Source: Candidatus Fermentibacteraceae bacterium
GTDB taxonomy: Bacteria; Fermentibacterota; Fermentibacteria; Fermentibacterales; JCC-6
NCBI GenBank assembly: GCA_021162285.1
Contig: JAGGYZ010000217.1
Span: 1-20,090 of the forward strand
Length of the DNA: 20,090 bases
Direction: 5' to 3'
Below are positions 1 through 6,946 of the stretch, piece after piece (the first letter of the stretch is position 1; the number at the start of each line of letters is the position of its first letter). The translations under genes and the position numbers were made by a program. The notes below the pieces were generated by a model, which was not told where the DNA came from, made no database searches, and was given only the letters and a program-made list of their open reading frames with translations.

Positions 1-56
1 AATCCTGCGCCTGTACTTCTGACGGTTCCCATGGCTTCAATCAACCCTGTAAACAA
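1..56 (-). CDS. ribE: Riboflavin synthase alpha subunit, N-terminal fragment
   Basis: Partial gene running off the left edge; only the first 18 or so codons are present. Read on the minus strand from a TTG at 54-56, the product begins MFTGLIEAMGTVRSTGAG, the hallmark N-terminus (MFTGIxExxG) of the riboflavin synthase that dismutates 6,7-dimethyl-8-ribityllumazine to riboflavin. A strong ribosome-binding site, GGAGG, lies six bases upstream of the TTG, inside the end of ribD. The gene overlaps ribD by 20 bases, so the two are very likely translationally coupled. The start is inferred from both family alignment and the Shine-Dalgarno site. The next in-frame ATG (30-32) would remove the conserved MFTG motif. 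Confidence 0.85.
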   Translation of the reverse strand, partial: MFTGLIEAMGTVRSTGAG

Positions 57-1107
57 CTCGCCCCTCCGTAAGAATATCATTCCCGGTCATTGTTATCGTA
101 ACATCTTCCATTCTCAGTATATGCTGTATTCCATCTATGCCAAGATCCCCCACAAGCGGAATTCCTGTACTGCCCAGCAGCGCTGGTGCTGTGAATATGC
201 TTAACCTGTCAACAAGGTGATCCCCCAACAGTGAAGCGGCAAGAGTCCCTCCGCCCTCACACAGAATCAGTCCCAGCCCCTGCTCTGCTGTTTTAACAAA
301 AAGCTGCCCTGGAGTTTGTATACCTTCCCACACTTCAACTGCATCGGGGAAACTCTCCGGGCTGTCTGTTGCCACAACCGTTCTGCCAGGCAGGCTGAAG
401 AGCTTCAGTTTTTCGGGCAGAAACCTGCCTGAAAACACGATTCTCACCGGCTGGTTTTCGTCTGAACACTGCACATCTCTCACTGTAAGCTCTGGATCGT
501 CGGCAACTGCAGTACCTCCTCCAATGAGAACGGCATGTGAATCCCGTCTGTATTCATGTACCCTCTTCCGGGACTCCGGGCCGGTTATCCATCTGCTTGA
601 GCCATCTGCAGCAGCGCTTCTTCCGTCAAGTGTTCCTGCCATCTTCAGGTGAACAAAGCTTCTTCCTGTAGCGATGTAGTGAAGGTACACCTCATTCAGT
701 TTTCTTACCTCTTCTTCGAAAAGACCAACTTCAACATCAATACCGCTGTCTCTCAGAAGCTCAATTCCCCTTCCTGAAACAAGAGGATTCGGATCTTTCA
801 TACCAACCACAACCCTTGTTACGCCGGAGCTGGTTATGGCATCTGTGCATGGTGGCGTTTTCCCGTGATGGCTGCACGGCTCCAAGGTAACAACCATGGT
901 ACAGCCGGTTACATCACCGGCTTTCTCCAGGGCGTTTCGCTCTGCATGTACCCCACCGTAGAATTCGTGAAAACCTTCTGAAACCGTTTCGCCTTCCGGA
1001 GAGAGAATAACTGCCCCCACCAGTGGGTTAGGAAAAACTTTCTTCCCTCCTCCAAGGGCAATTTCTATTGCCCCTCTCATGGCAGACCGTTCAGCTTGAC
1101 TGAACAA
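37..1107 (-). CDS. ribD: Bifunctional riboflavin biosynthesis deaminase/reductase RibD
   Basis: Cytosolic enzyme for the second and third steps of riboflavin synthesis: deamination of diaminohydroxyphosphoribosylaminopyrimidine, then NADPH-dependent reduction of the ribose. The N-terminal cytidine-deaminase-type domain (about residues 1-145) has the zinc motif H54-A-E56 and the PCSHHGKTPPC loop with C78 and C87. The C-terminal reductase domain (about 150-356) begins with HLKMAGTLDGR. Length is normal for the fused enzyme. The start is a TTG at 1105-1107 with AGAGGAG ten bases upstream; the first ATG (codon 10) would cut into the first helix. It starts four bases after the stop of the upstream lipoprotein gene and overlaps ribE downstream. 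Confidence 0.95.
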   Translation of the reverse strand: MFSQAERSAMRGAIEIALGGGKKVFPNPLVGAVILSPEGETVSEGFHEFYGGVHAERNALEKAGDVTGCTMVVTLEPCSHHGKTPPCTDAITSSGVTRVVVGMKDPNPLVSGRGIELLRDSGIDVEVGLFEEEVRKLNEVYLHYIATGRSFVHLKMAGTLDGRSAAADGSSRWITGPESRKRVHEYRRDSHAVLIGGGTAVADDPELTVRDVQCSDENQPVRIVFSGRFLPEKLKLFSLPGRTVVATDSPESFPDAVEVWEGIQTPGQLFVKTAEQGLGLILCEGGGTLAASLLGDHLVDRLSIFTAPALLGSTGIPLVGDLGIDGIQHILRMEDVTITMTGNDILTEGRVVYRVD

Positions 1108-1111
1108 GCTG

Positions 1112-2533
1112 TTATTGCTCCTCTATTGAAAGACGGCCCAGAACTCCATTCACCACATACTGTGCGTCAAGACTTCCCTGAGCCAGTACTATGTGTGTGC
1201 AGTCTGCCACCTGCTGCCCGAAAGTAGGATCTATAGCTACCCATTCTCCGACCCATACTGCAGGCCATGCATGGTAACCGAAAATGCCGTTGTCTACATA
1301 AACAAGACCGGCACATGTCACAGCCGGTATTCCAACGGCTCTGCACAGAGCAACTGTAAGTATTGTGTGTTCGTTGCAGTCTCCACGCATGTTGTCCAGA
1401 ACATCCACTGCAGAGGGAAGAGACACTGTAGGCACATTTTCCACACCGCGGTCTACAAACCTGGATATCCGTGTAGCAGCATCCCAGGCATCCACAGCAC
1501 CTTCTGTAAGGCTGTCAGCCACTGCAATCATCACTGAATCTTCACACTGTATCATGGCATCTGCTTCCAGATACAATGCAAACTCCTCCCCCGGGTCTTC
1601 CATGGGGAAGGGAAGAGGGTTCCTGGGTGTGCTGGATGTAACTGTTACAACAGGGCCATCGGACAGTTCCTGTATCCCGGTATAGTCCAGTTTAAATTCA
1701 CCCCAGTCCACATCGCCTGCAAGAAGCCAGGCTCTCTCACCTGTTCTTCTGGGCTCAACAACAGTGTTAGAACTAACTGCATACGCCTCGTAAAGATCAC
1801 TGGATGGAACAACATTGTCCTGCGTATCAGGGGCAACCCTGGTAAGAACCATTCCCATACCGGACTCTTCCTCACGCACGATCTGCCCCTGATGAACCCA
1901 GACGGTGTTCCTCATTCCCTGCTGAACAATAAGAAGACGGACAGCGAAAACTGTGTCTCCCATGAGAGACATGTCTTCATATGCCTCACAGGTCACTGTA
2001 GCCGGAAAAATTATACCTGTTGAAGGGTCAAATGTTGGAAAGGTCTTTTCATCACCCACTGCCCACTGCATTGTAGCAGCGGCAAGATCAACAAAAGAGG
2101 GAAGGTAGTCACCTTCAAAGTCGCTGCTGTTTACTATATCTCTGCCCGATGTTGTTACGGTTGTTTCAACTGTGTTTCCATTGCGTCTGGCTGTTGTTTC
2201 TATGGCTGATGTACCGTCAGACATGGTCATGGTCAGGTAGCCCAGATCCATGTCTGTGCCTGTCCGGGCTTCAATATCCATGGAAACAGTTCTTGTGGTT
2301 CCCATAAGCAGCAGATGCCACTCCATGTTCTGGGTTATGAAAAGAGAATCACCGATTGCCTCTGTCTGTATGGTCATGTAGCCTACATCTTCACCCTGAA
2401 GCGAAACCGCGAATTTCTGATGATCGGCGGTAGCGAAAGACTCGTGTATCTCCTGTTCGGCGGAACCCGTGCTGCAACCGGCTACAGCTAGAACAACAGT
2501 AAGTGCCGGCAGGTATCCTCTCAGTATTTTCAT
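1112..2533 (-). CDS. Predicted lipoprotein with C-terminal transglutaminase-like domain
   Basis: 473-residue predicted lipoprotein. The N-terminus MKILRGYLPALTVVLAVAGC has a lipobox VAGC, with acylated Cys20. The last 120 residues or so look like a transglutaminase/cysteine-protease fold: C386 in RGDCNEHT, H421 in GYHAWPAVW and D435 in AIDPTFGQ form the expected Cys-His-Asp triad. The 350 or so residues before this show no domain I recognise but are rich in beta-type sequence. Such lipoproteins are usually periplasmic or surface proteins that may cleave or crosslink peptide bonds; the substrate is unknown. The ATG at 2531-2533 is chosen because it begins the signal peptide and overlaps the wecB stop as ATGA. 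A longer open frame to 2587 is not used. Confidence 0.85.
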   Translation of the reverse strand: MKILRGYLPALTVVLAVAGCSTGSAEQEIHESFATADHQKFAVSLQGEDVGYMTIQTEAIGDSLFITQNMEWHLLLMGTTRTVSMDIEARTGTDMDLGYLTMTMSDGTSAIETTARRNGNTVETTVTTSGRDIVNSSDFEGDYLPSFVDLAAATMQWAVGDEKTFPTFDPSTGIIFPATVTCEAYEDMSLMGDTVFAVRLLIVQQGMRNTVWVHQGQIVREEESGMGMVLTRVAPDTQDNVVPSSDLYEAYAVSSNTVVEPRRTGERAWLLAGDVDWGEFKLDYTGIQELSDGPVVTVTSSTPRNPLPFPMEDPGEEFALYLEADAMIQCEDSVMIAVADSLTEGAVDAWDAATRISRFVDRGVENVPTVSLPSAVDVLDNMRGDCNEHTILTVALCRAVGIPAVTCAGLVYVDNGIFGYHAWPAVWVGEWVAIDPTFGQQVADCTHIVLAQGSLDAQYVVNGVLGRLSIEEQ

Positions 2534-3582
2534 TTCAGTATCCTCTCTATTTCCAAAGCTATCCTTGCCCCGGCCCGGCCATCCCACATGGGAATAACAG
2601 GTGGAGTATCAGGTCTTTCTGCTATCTGTATTCTTACTGCTTCCGGTATTTTCAGAGGATCAGGGCACAGAACATTTGTTCCCACAGTACAGGTTACCGG
2701 CCGCTCTGTGTTTGGCCGCACTGTTACGCATGGAACCCCCATTACAGATGTCTCCTCCTGTACTCCCCCTGAATCGGTTATCACCACTTCAGCCTTCTGC
2801 TGGTGTCTGATGAAGCTGAGATAATCCATAGGCTTAACCATTTCAAGGTTCTGCGGTACCCTGTTCTGAAGATCCCAGTTCTTAATGTTCTTAAGCGTGC
2901 GGGGATGCGCCGGAAAAACCAGATGCAGCGGGGTAAGCGCACCCAGAGAATCAAGTATACGTCCGAGAAGTTCCCTGTTGTCTACATTACCTGGCCGGTG
3001 AAGTGTTACAAGGCCAAACTTCTCTCCGGGAACCTGTATTCCTGCGGTTTCAGGAAGAAGCCTAAGCAGAGTATCTATCATGGGGTTACCCACCATAACT
3101 ATGGAATCATCCGGCCGTCCTTCCCGGAGCAGATTCTCTCTCGCTTCACTGCTGGTGATAAGAAGCAGATCGCTTATCTGGTCTGTGAGCAGCCTGTTTA
3201 TCTCCTCAGGCATTGTTCGGTCGAAACTTCTGAGACCTGCCTCAACGTGAACTGTCGGGGTTCCGTACCTTACTGCAGTAAGTACACAGGCAAGGGTAGA
3301 ATTTACATCGCCTACAACAACCACAGCGTCTGGTTTCCCCTGAACAAATACAGGCTCGTATGCTTTCATTATGTCTGCAGTTTGAACCGTTACCGTGGAA
3401 CTGCCCACCTCGAGGTTGATATCGGGTTTCGGCAGGCCAAGCTGGTCAAAAAAACTGCCGGACATTGCATAGTCGTAATGCTGACCTGTATGAACAAGAC
3501 GAACCTTCTGCGAAAGACCCCTGATAATTGAATCAACCTTCATAAAATTAGGCCTTGCTCCGCAGATCAGGTCAATCATCAT
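2530..3582 (-). CDS. wecB: UDP-N-acetylglucosamine 2-epimerase (non-hydrolysing)
   Basis: 350 residues, a little shorter than E. coli WecB. It interconverts UDP-GlcNAc and UDP-ManNAc, the precursor of ManNAc-containing surface polysaccharides. Family motifs are present in order: GARPNFMKV at the N-terminus, the VVVVGDVNST nucleotide loop, HVEAGLRSFDRTMPEEINR with the catalytic acid residues, LVTLHRPGNVDN, VFPAHPRT, and DSGGVQEE for UDP binding. The start ATG at 3580-3582 overlaps the rpiB stop as ATGA; a second ATG follows immediately and cannot be excluded. No other polysaccharide gene is present in the window, so its pathway here is not shown. Confidence 0.93.
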   Translation of the reverse strand: MMIDLICGARPNFMKVDSIIRGLSQKVRLVHTGQHYDYAMSGSFFDQLGLPKPDINLEVGSSTVTVQTADIMKAYEPVFVQGKPDAVVVVGDVNSTLACVLTAVRYGTPTVHVEAGLRSFDRTMPEEINRLLTDQISDLLLITSSEARENLLREGRPDDSIVMVGNPMIDTLLRLLPETAGIQVPGEKFGLVTLHRPGNVDNRELLGRILDSLGALTPLHLVFPAHPRTLKNIKNWDLQNRVPQNLEMVKPMDYLSFIRHQQKAEVVITDSGGVQEETSVMGVPCVTVRPNTERPVTCTVGTNVLCPDPLKIPEAVRIQIAERPDTPPVIPMWDGRAGARIALEIERILK

Positions 3583-4019
3583 TTCACTTCCACTAAATCA
3601 AATTTGTCTGTTCTCCTCTTGTGCCTTCCACCTTCAAATTCTTCCGACAGAAAAACATCTACTATTTCGGAAGCTGTAAAAAAGCCGGTGTTTCCCCCAC
3701 CCATGGCAAGCACATTAGCGTTGTTGTGCCGTCTGGCGTAGTATGCCATTCTTGGGAAAAGACACAGAGCAGCCCTTATCCCTTTGAATCTGTTGGCTGC
3801 TATACTCATTCCCACACCCGAATTGCAGATCAGGATACCCCTCTCGGCTTTTCCATCAAGAACAGCCTGGCACAGAGCCTGGGCATAATCTGTGTAATCA
3901 ACCGACTCTGTAGAAAAGGCTCCCAGATCAAGAACCTGGTGCCCCTCCGATTTCAGTCGGCTGACCAGTTGCTGCTTCAGGTGAAACCCGGCGTGATCGC
4001 TGGCCAGCACTAATTTCAT
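3579..4019 (-). CDS. rpiB: Ribose-5-phosphate isomerase B
   Basis: 146 residues, the normal RpiB length. It interconverts ribose 5-phosphate and ribulose 5-phosphate. Visible active-site features are D8-H9 in LASDHAG, the catalytic cysteine C65 in GILICNSGVGMSIAANR, and H98 in ARRHNNANVLAMGG. The C-terminal GGRHKRR supplies the phosphate-binding arginines. The loop after C65 is Asn-Ser rather than the commoner Gly-Thr or Gly-Ser; Ser67 can still provide the side-chain hydroxyl. It starts six bases after the ptb stop and its own stop overlaps the wecB start. Ribulose 5-phosphate feeds the butanone branch of riboflavin synthesis, which may explain its place upstream of ribD and ribE (inference). 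Confidence 0.93.
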   Translation of the reverse strand: MKLVLASDHAGFHLKQQLVSRLKSEGHQVLDLGAFSTESVDYTDYAQALCQAVLDGKAERGILICNSGVGMSIAANRFKGIRAALCLFPRMAYYARRHNNANVLAMGGGNTGFFTASEIVDVFLSEEFEGGRHKRRTDKFDLVEVK

Positions 4020-4025
4020 TTTGCG

Positions 4026-4943
4026 TTACCTTCCCTGATAAGCCGCCACAACACCACTGAGAACAAGACTGCAGAGTTTGCTCTCTGCACTGTCTGCCCG
4101 GCTTGTGAGAACTATTGGATTTTTGGCTCCCATTACCACTGCTCCCAGTTCAGAACCTGCAAGAAAGATAAGCCCCTTGTACAGAACATTGGCAGCTTCA
4201 ATGTCGGGAAGAAGAATAACATCCGCGTCTCCGGCAACCTTGCTTTCGATCTTCTTTATCTTGACCGCAACAGGAGAAACAGCAAGGTCAAGAGCAAGGG
4301 GGCCGTCAAACAGAATATCGCCGAATTCGCCTGCGTCAGCCATTTTCTGCATTTCGGCAGCTTCCATGGTGCAGGGCATTTTCTCGTATGGTACTTCCTT
4401 GGCACAGACAAATGTGCACTTGGGAACTTCGATGCCCAGTGCCCTTGATACGATAACAGCGTTTTCCAGCATTTCTTTCTTCTGCTCAATCGTTGGTGCG
4501 ATGTTCATTGCTGCATCTGTAATCACAAGAAGCTTGGGGTACAGAGGAACATCAAAAGCAGCAACATGGCTGAGAAGACCCTTTCCCCGAAGACCGTGTT
4601 CTTTGTTTAAAACAGCCTTCAAGAAAGTGCTGGTGGCGACCAGACCTTTCATCAGAACATGAGCCTCACCGGAACGGACGAGTTCAACTCCAATAGCCGC
4701 GCTTTCCTTGTCGTCTGCAGCATTCACTATTCTGATATTGCTGATATCAAAATCTGCTTCTGCTGCAGCCTTCTTTATACCGTCTTCCGGACCCACAAGG
4801 ATGCACTCCACCATTCCACCCTCAACTGCCTCTTTAACAGCAATAAGAGTTTCAACCTCATCAGCGCGAACAACGGACACCACACTTGAAGGGAGATCCT
4901 TTGCGTGCTTCTTCAGCTGTTCAAGACTACGAATCGGCTCCAT
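4026..4943 (-). CDS. ptb: Phosphate butyryltransferase (Ptb family)
   Basis: 305 residues, the usual length for phosphate butyryltransferase. It converts butyryl-CoA (or related short or branched acyl-CoA) and phosphate to acyl-phosphate and CoA; a kinase then makes ATP. Family features are the MKGLVATSTFLKAVL segment near residue 98, HVAAFDVP, the TDAAMNIAPTIEQK segment, LPDIEAANVLYKGL, and the C-terminal VVMGAKNPIVLTSRADS. Ptb and the shorter phosphate acetyltransferases share this fold; the length and ptb-like blocks favour Ptb. AAGGAG lies five bases before the ATG. It is the first gene of the minus-strand operon. Its usual partner buk is at 18177-19250 on the other strand. Acyl specificity cannot be read from the sequence. 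Confidence 0.88.
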   Translation of the reverse strand: MEPIRSLEQLKKHAKDLPSSVVSVVRADEVETLIAVKEAVEGGMVECILVGPEDGIKKAAAEADFDISNIRIVNAADDKESAAIGVELVRSGEAHVLMKGLVATSTFLKAVLNKEHGLRGKGLLSHVAAFDVPLYPKLLVITDAAMNIAPTIEQKKEMLENAVIVSRALGIEVPKCTFVCAKEVPYEKMPCTMEAAEMQKMADAGEFGDILFDGPLALDLAVSPVAVKIKKIESKVAGDADVILLPDIEAANVLYKGLIFLAGSELGAVVMGAKNPIVLTSRADSAESKLCSLVLSGVVAAYQGR

Positions 4944-4974
4944 TTTTCTCCTTCATTCTATTGTTATTGTATGT

Positions 4975-4980
4975 ACTATA
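4975..4980 (-). promoter_or_regulatory. Possible -10 box of the ptb operon
   Basis: On the minus strand a TATAGT lies about 32 bases upstream of the ptb ATG in an AT-rich stretch. No convincing -35 element is seen 16-18 bases further upstream, so this is tentative. No FMN riboswitch is recognisable in the leader. Confidence 0.25.
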
Positions 4981-5068
4981 AATCGCACAATCCCGTTGTA
5001 TGCTACAGGCCTGCATACCGTGCAGAAATATAGGTAAAGGCTATTTCTGATGCCACATTACCTGTGAG

Positions 5069-5097
5069 TTGACAAATGCTTCAAACCCTTTCAGATT
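5069..5097 (+). promoter_or_regulatory. Possible lat promoter
   Basis: A perfect -35 TTGACA at 5069-5074 is followed after 17 bases by CAGATT at 5092-5097, a weak -10 matching TATAAT at three of six positions. It lies about 60 bases before the lat start. The weak -10 would suit an activator-dependent promoter, which is inference. Confidence 0.35.
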
Positions 5098-5115
5098 TGA
5101 GCCATTGATCTCAAA
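5096..5115. repeat. Inverted repeat, possible operator upstream of lat
   Basis: Perfect 6-bp arms TTTGAG and CTCAAA separated by eight bases. The dyad starts at the weak -10 box and covers the likely start of transcription of lat, a typical operator position. The binding protein is unknown; an Lrp/AsnC-type or the local ArsR-type regulator are candidates by context only. Confidence 0.35.
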
Positions 5116-5154
5116 CAGAGATGCATTCACTCCTAAACCACATGGAGGCCCCAT

Positions 5155-6477
5155 ATGAGGCACATACCAGCTACAGAAATCAAATCGACCATCGGGAAGC
5201 ACATGCTTGCCGACGGGTACGACATTGCACTTGACCTGCGCAAAAGCCAGGGCCGAACTATTCACGACGCTGCAACGGGAAAAGACTATCTTGATCTCTT
5301 CAGTTTCTTCGCCAGCGCTCCTCTGGGCTTCAACCATCCTTCAATGATCACCCCGGAGTGGAAGAATTACATAGCAGAAGTTGCCATCAACAAGCCATCA
5401 AACAGCGACTTTTACACTGAAGAAATGGCTGTTTTCGTAGACACTTTTGCAAACACAGTAATTCCAGACAGCCACCCCTACCTGTTTTTCGTTTCAGGTG
5501 GAGCACTTGCAGTTGAGAACGCCCTCAAAACAGCCTTCGACTGGAAAGTAAGAAAAAATATTGCCGCAGGCCGCGGAGACAAACTCGGCTCTAAGGTGAT
5601 CCACTACAAAAAAGCCTTCCACGGAAGAACCGGTTACACACTCAGCCTTACTAACACTGCCGACCCGCGCAAGTACATGTACTTCCCTCAGTTTGACTGG
5701 CCCAGAGTAGACCCGCCAGCCATGATCTTTCCTGTTGAAGAGAATATCGACGCCATCAAGGCCGCCGAGGAAGCCAGCCTGAAGCAGATAGACAGTGCCA
5801 TAAAAGAACACGGTCACGACATAGCCTGTCTCATTATTGAACCTATTCAGGGTGAAGGCGGCGACAATCACTTCCGTCCTGAATACCTCCAGGCACTTAG
5901 AGAAAGAGCCGACAAACACGAATTTCTTCTTATCTTTGATGAAGTTCAGAGTGGAATGGGAATGACAGGCGAATGGTGGGCCTGGCAGGCTCTTGGTGTC
6001 CCCCCTGATATATTCTGTTTTGGTAAAAAAGCTCAGGTGTGCGGTATTGCCTGCAGCACAAGAGTAGATGAAGTAGAAAACAACGTCTTCCACGAATCAA
6101 GCAGAATCAACTCAACCTGGGGCGGTAACCTTGTAGACATGGTGAGATGCACTAAATATCTCGAAATCATGGTCGAGGAGAACATCCTTGAGAATGTCCG
6201 TGCCCGTCACGATCAGGTAATTGAAGGTCTGAATGCCCTTGCAGCAAAGTATCCAGGCAAGGTAACAAACATAAGAGGCCGTGGTCTCATGATTGCTTTC
6301 GATGTGGAAAGCACCGAGATTCGAACTGCTCTGCTTTCCAAAATCTTCGAGAACGGTGCAATTATCCTTCCCTGCGGTCATGTAACGGTCAGATTCCGCC
6401 CGCCGATGAATATCACCGCCGATGAAGTTGAAAAAGCAATGGGCATAATAGACTCATCCATGGCTGAAGTATTCTAG
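5155..6477 (+). CDS. lat: L-lysine 6-transaminase
   Basis: 440 residues, class III PLP-dependent aminotransferase. It moves the epsilon-amino group of lysine to 2-oxoglutarate, giving 2-aminoadipate 6-semialdehyde (cyclising to piperideine-6-carboxylate) and glutamate. Blocks shared with the mycobacterial lysine 6-transaminase are VSGGALAVENALK, the EPIQGEGGDNHFR segment, FDEVQSGMGMTG with the PLP-ring aspartate D262, FCFGKKAQVCG with the PLP lysine (K291), and SRINSTWGGNLVDMVR. The C-terminal TVRFRPP carries the arginine that binds the substrate carboxylate in this family. The start ATG has TGGAGG six bases upstream. The gene stands alone on the plus strand and is closed by a hairpin at 6492-6519. 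Lysine catabolism for energy or nitrogen is the likely role. Confidence 0.92.
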   Translation: MRHIPATEIKSTIGKHMLADGYDIALDLRKSQGRTIHDAATGKDYLDLFSFFASAPLGFNHPSMITPEWKNYIAEVAINKPSNSDFYTEEMAVFVDTFANTVIPDSHPYLFFVSGGALAVENALKTAFDWKVRKNIAAGRGDKLGSKVIHYKKAFHGRTGYTLSLTNTADPRKYMYFPQFDWPRVDPPAMIFPVEENIDAIKAAEEASLKQIDSAIKEHGHDIACLIIEPIQGEGGDNHFRPEYLQALRERADKHEFLLIFDEVQSGMGMTGEWWAWQALGVPPDIFCFGKKAQVCGIACSTRVDEVENNVFHESSRINSTWGGNLVDMVRCTKYLEIMVEENILENVRARHDQVIEGLNALAAKYPGKVTNIRGRGLMIAFDVESTEIRTALLSKIFENGAIILPCGHVTVRFRPPMNITADEVEKAMGIIDSSMAEVF

Positions 6478-6491
6478 AACTATCCCGCAAA

Positions 6492-6519
6492 CAGGCCGCA
6501 GGAGTAACCCTGCGGCCTG
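6492..6519. terminator. Hairpin terminator between lat and the ArsR-type gene
   Basis: Perfect 11-bp GC-rich stem (CAGGCCGCAGG / CCTGCGGCCTG) with a six-base loop, 14 bases after the lat stop and 29 bases from the convergent regulator's stop. The following plus-strand bases are only moderately T-rich, so it may act as a bidirectional terminator of medium strength. Confidence 0.75.
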
Positions 6520-6548
6520 CTGTGTTTAACAATACAGTTTCTGGAACT

Positions 6549-6815
6549 TCAATCGCCTGCCAGTAATTTCAGTATTTCTTTAACTTCTTCCATCTCCACG
6601 CAGTAACAGATCTTTTTACCCACTCTTCGGTTTCTCAGTATTCCAAGATTCTTGAGCACCATAAGGTGGTGGGATATGGTGGGCTGGGGAATACCCAGTT
6701 TCTTCTGAATGGCGGTAACATTGCAGCCGTCTTTCTTTAGACCCAGAATTATTTCCATCCTGTACGGATGGCCTATTGCCTTAAGTATTCTGCACTGTTC
6801 CTCTATGCTTCTCAT
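6549..6815 (-). CDS. ArsR/SmtB-family winged-helix transcriptional regulator
   Basis: 88-residue DNA-binding protein with an ArsR-type winged helix: MRSIEEQCRILKAIGHPYR, then the recognition helix in LGIPQPTISHHLMVLKNLGIL, then a beta-wing containing RNRRVGKKICYCVE. The classical alpha-3 metal motif (ELCVCDL) is absent; the equivalent stretch reads DGCNVTAIQKKL, so a metal-sensing role is not supported, although cysteines at the start of this stretch and in the wing could be redox-active. The ATG at 6813-6815 is chosen because GGGTGG lies seven bases upstream. A longer frame from 6857 lacks any ribosome-binding site. It lies downstream of rocD and converges with lat, so it may regulate one of these transaminase genes. 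Confidence 0.82.
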   Translation of the reverse strand: MRSIEEQCRILKAIGHPYRMEIILGLKKDGCNVTAIQKKLGIPQPTISHHLMVLKNLGILRNRRVGKKICYCVEMEEVKEILKLLAGD

Positions 6816-6903
6816 TGTGTACCACCCATGGCTGAACCATTTTACAAACCTGAACATTAAAAATGCAGATACTGCAATTGTTCGTCAATACATCTGAATA
6901 TAA

Positions 6904-6935
6904 CGGCAGCCATTGCGTCAACACAGCGGCTGCCG
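6904..6935. terminator. Hairpin downstream of rocD
   Basis: Perfect 8-bp stem CGGCAGCC / GGCTGCCG around a 16-base loop, 11 bases past the rocD stop (minus strand). Only a short T-containing run (TTATATTC) follows on the minus strand, so termination may be partial and let some transcripts continue into the ArsR-type gene. Confidence 0.5.
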
Positions 6936-6946
6936 CCGGTTCTATT

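Noticed and set aside
2803..3531. 242-codon plus-strand frame opposite wecB
   Set aside because: It lies wholly antisense to a clear WecB, has no ribosome-binding site or recognisable domain, and its composition is that of a codon shadow.
4078..4662. 194-codon plus-strand frame opposite ptb
   Set aside because: Antisense to a well-conserved Ptb with no family features; low-complexity serine/arginine-rich shadow.
4026..4943. ptb (and buk at 18177-19250) as phosphate acetyltransferase and acetate kinase
   Set aside because: Lengths (305 and 357) and motif blocks fit the butyrate-type enzymes; acetate kinase is about 400 residues. Substrate range remains open.
4944..5154. FMN riboswitch for the operon containing ribD and ribE
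   Set aside because: The conserved RFN core elements are not visible in the ptb leader, and the rib genes are internal to the operon.
5494..6093. 199-codon minus-strand frame opposite lat
   Set aside because: Antisense to a clear lysine 6-transaminase; no start signal and no recognisable motifs.
6549..6815. Metal-sensing arsenic or zinc repressor
   Set aside because: The alpha-3 ELCVCDL-type motif is missing, and no arsenic or metal-efflux gene is nearby.
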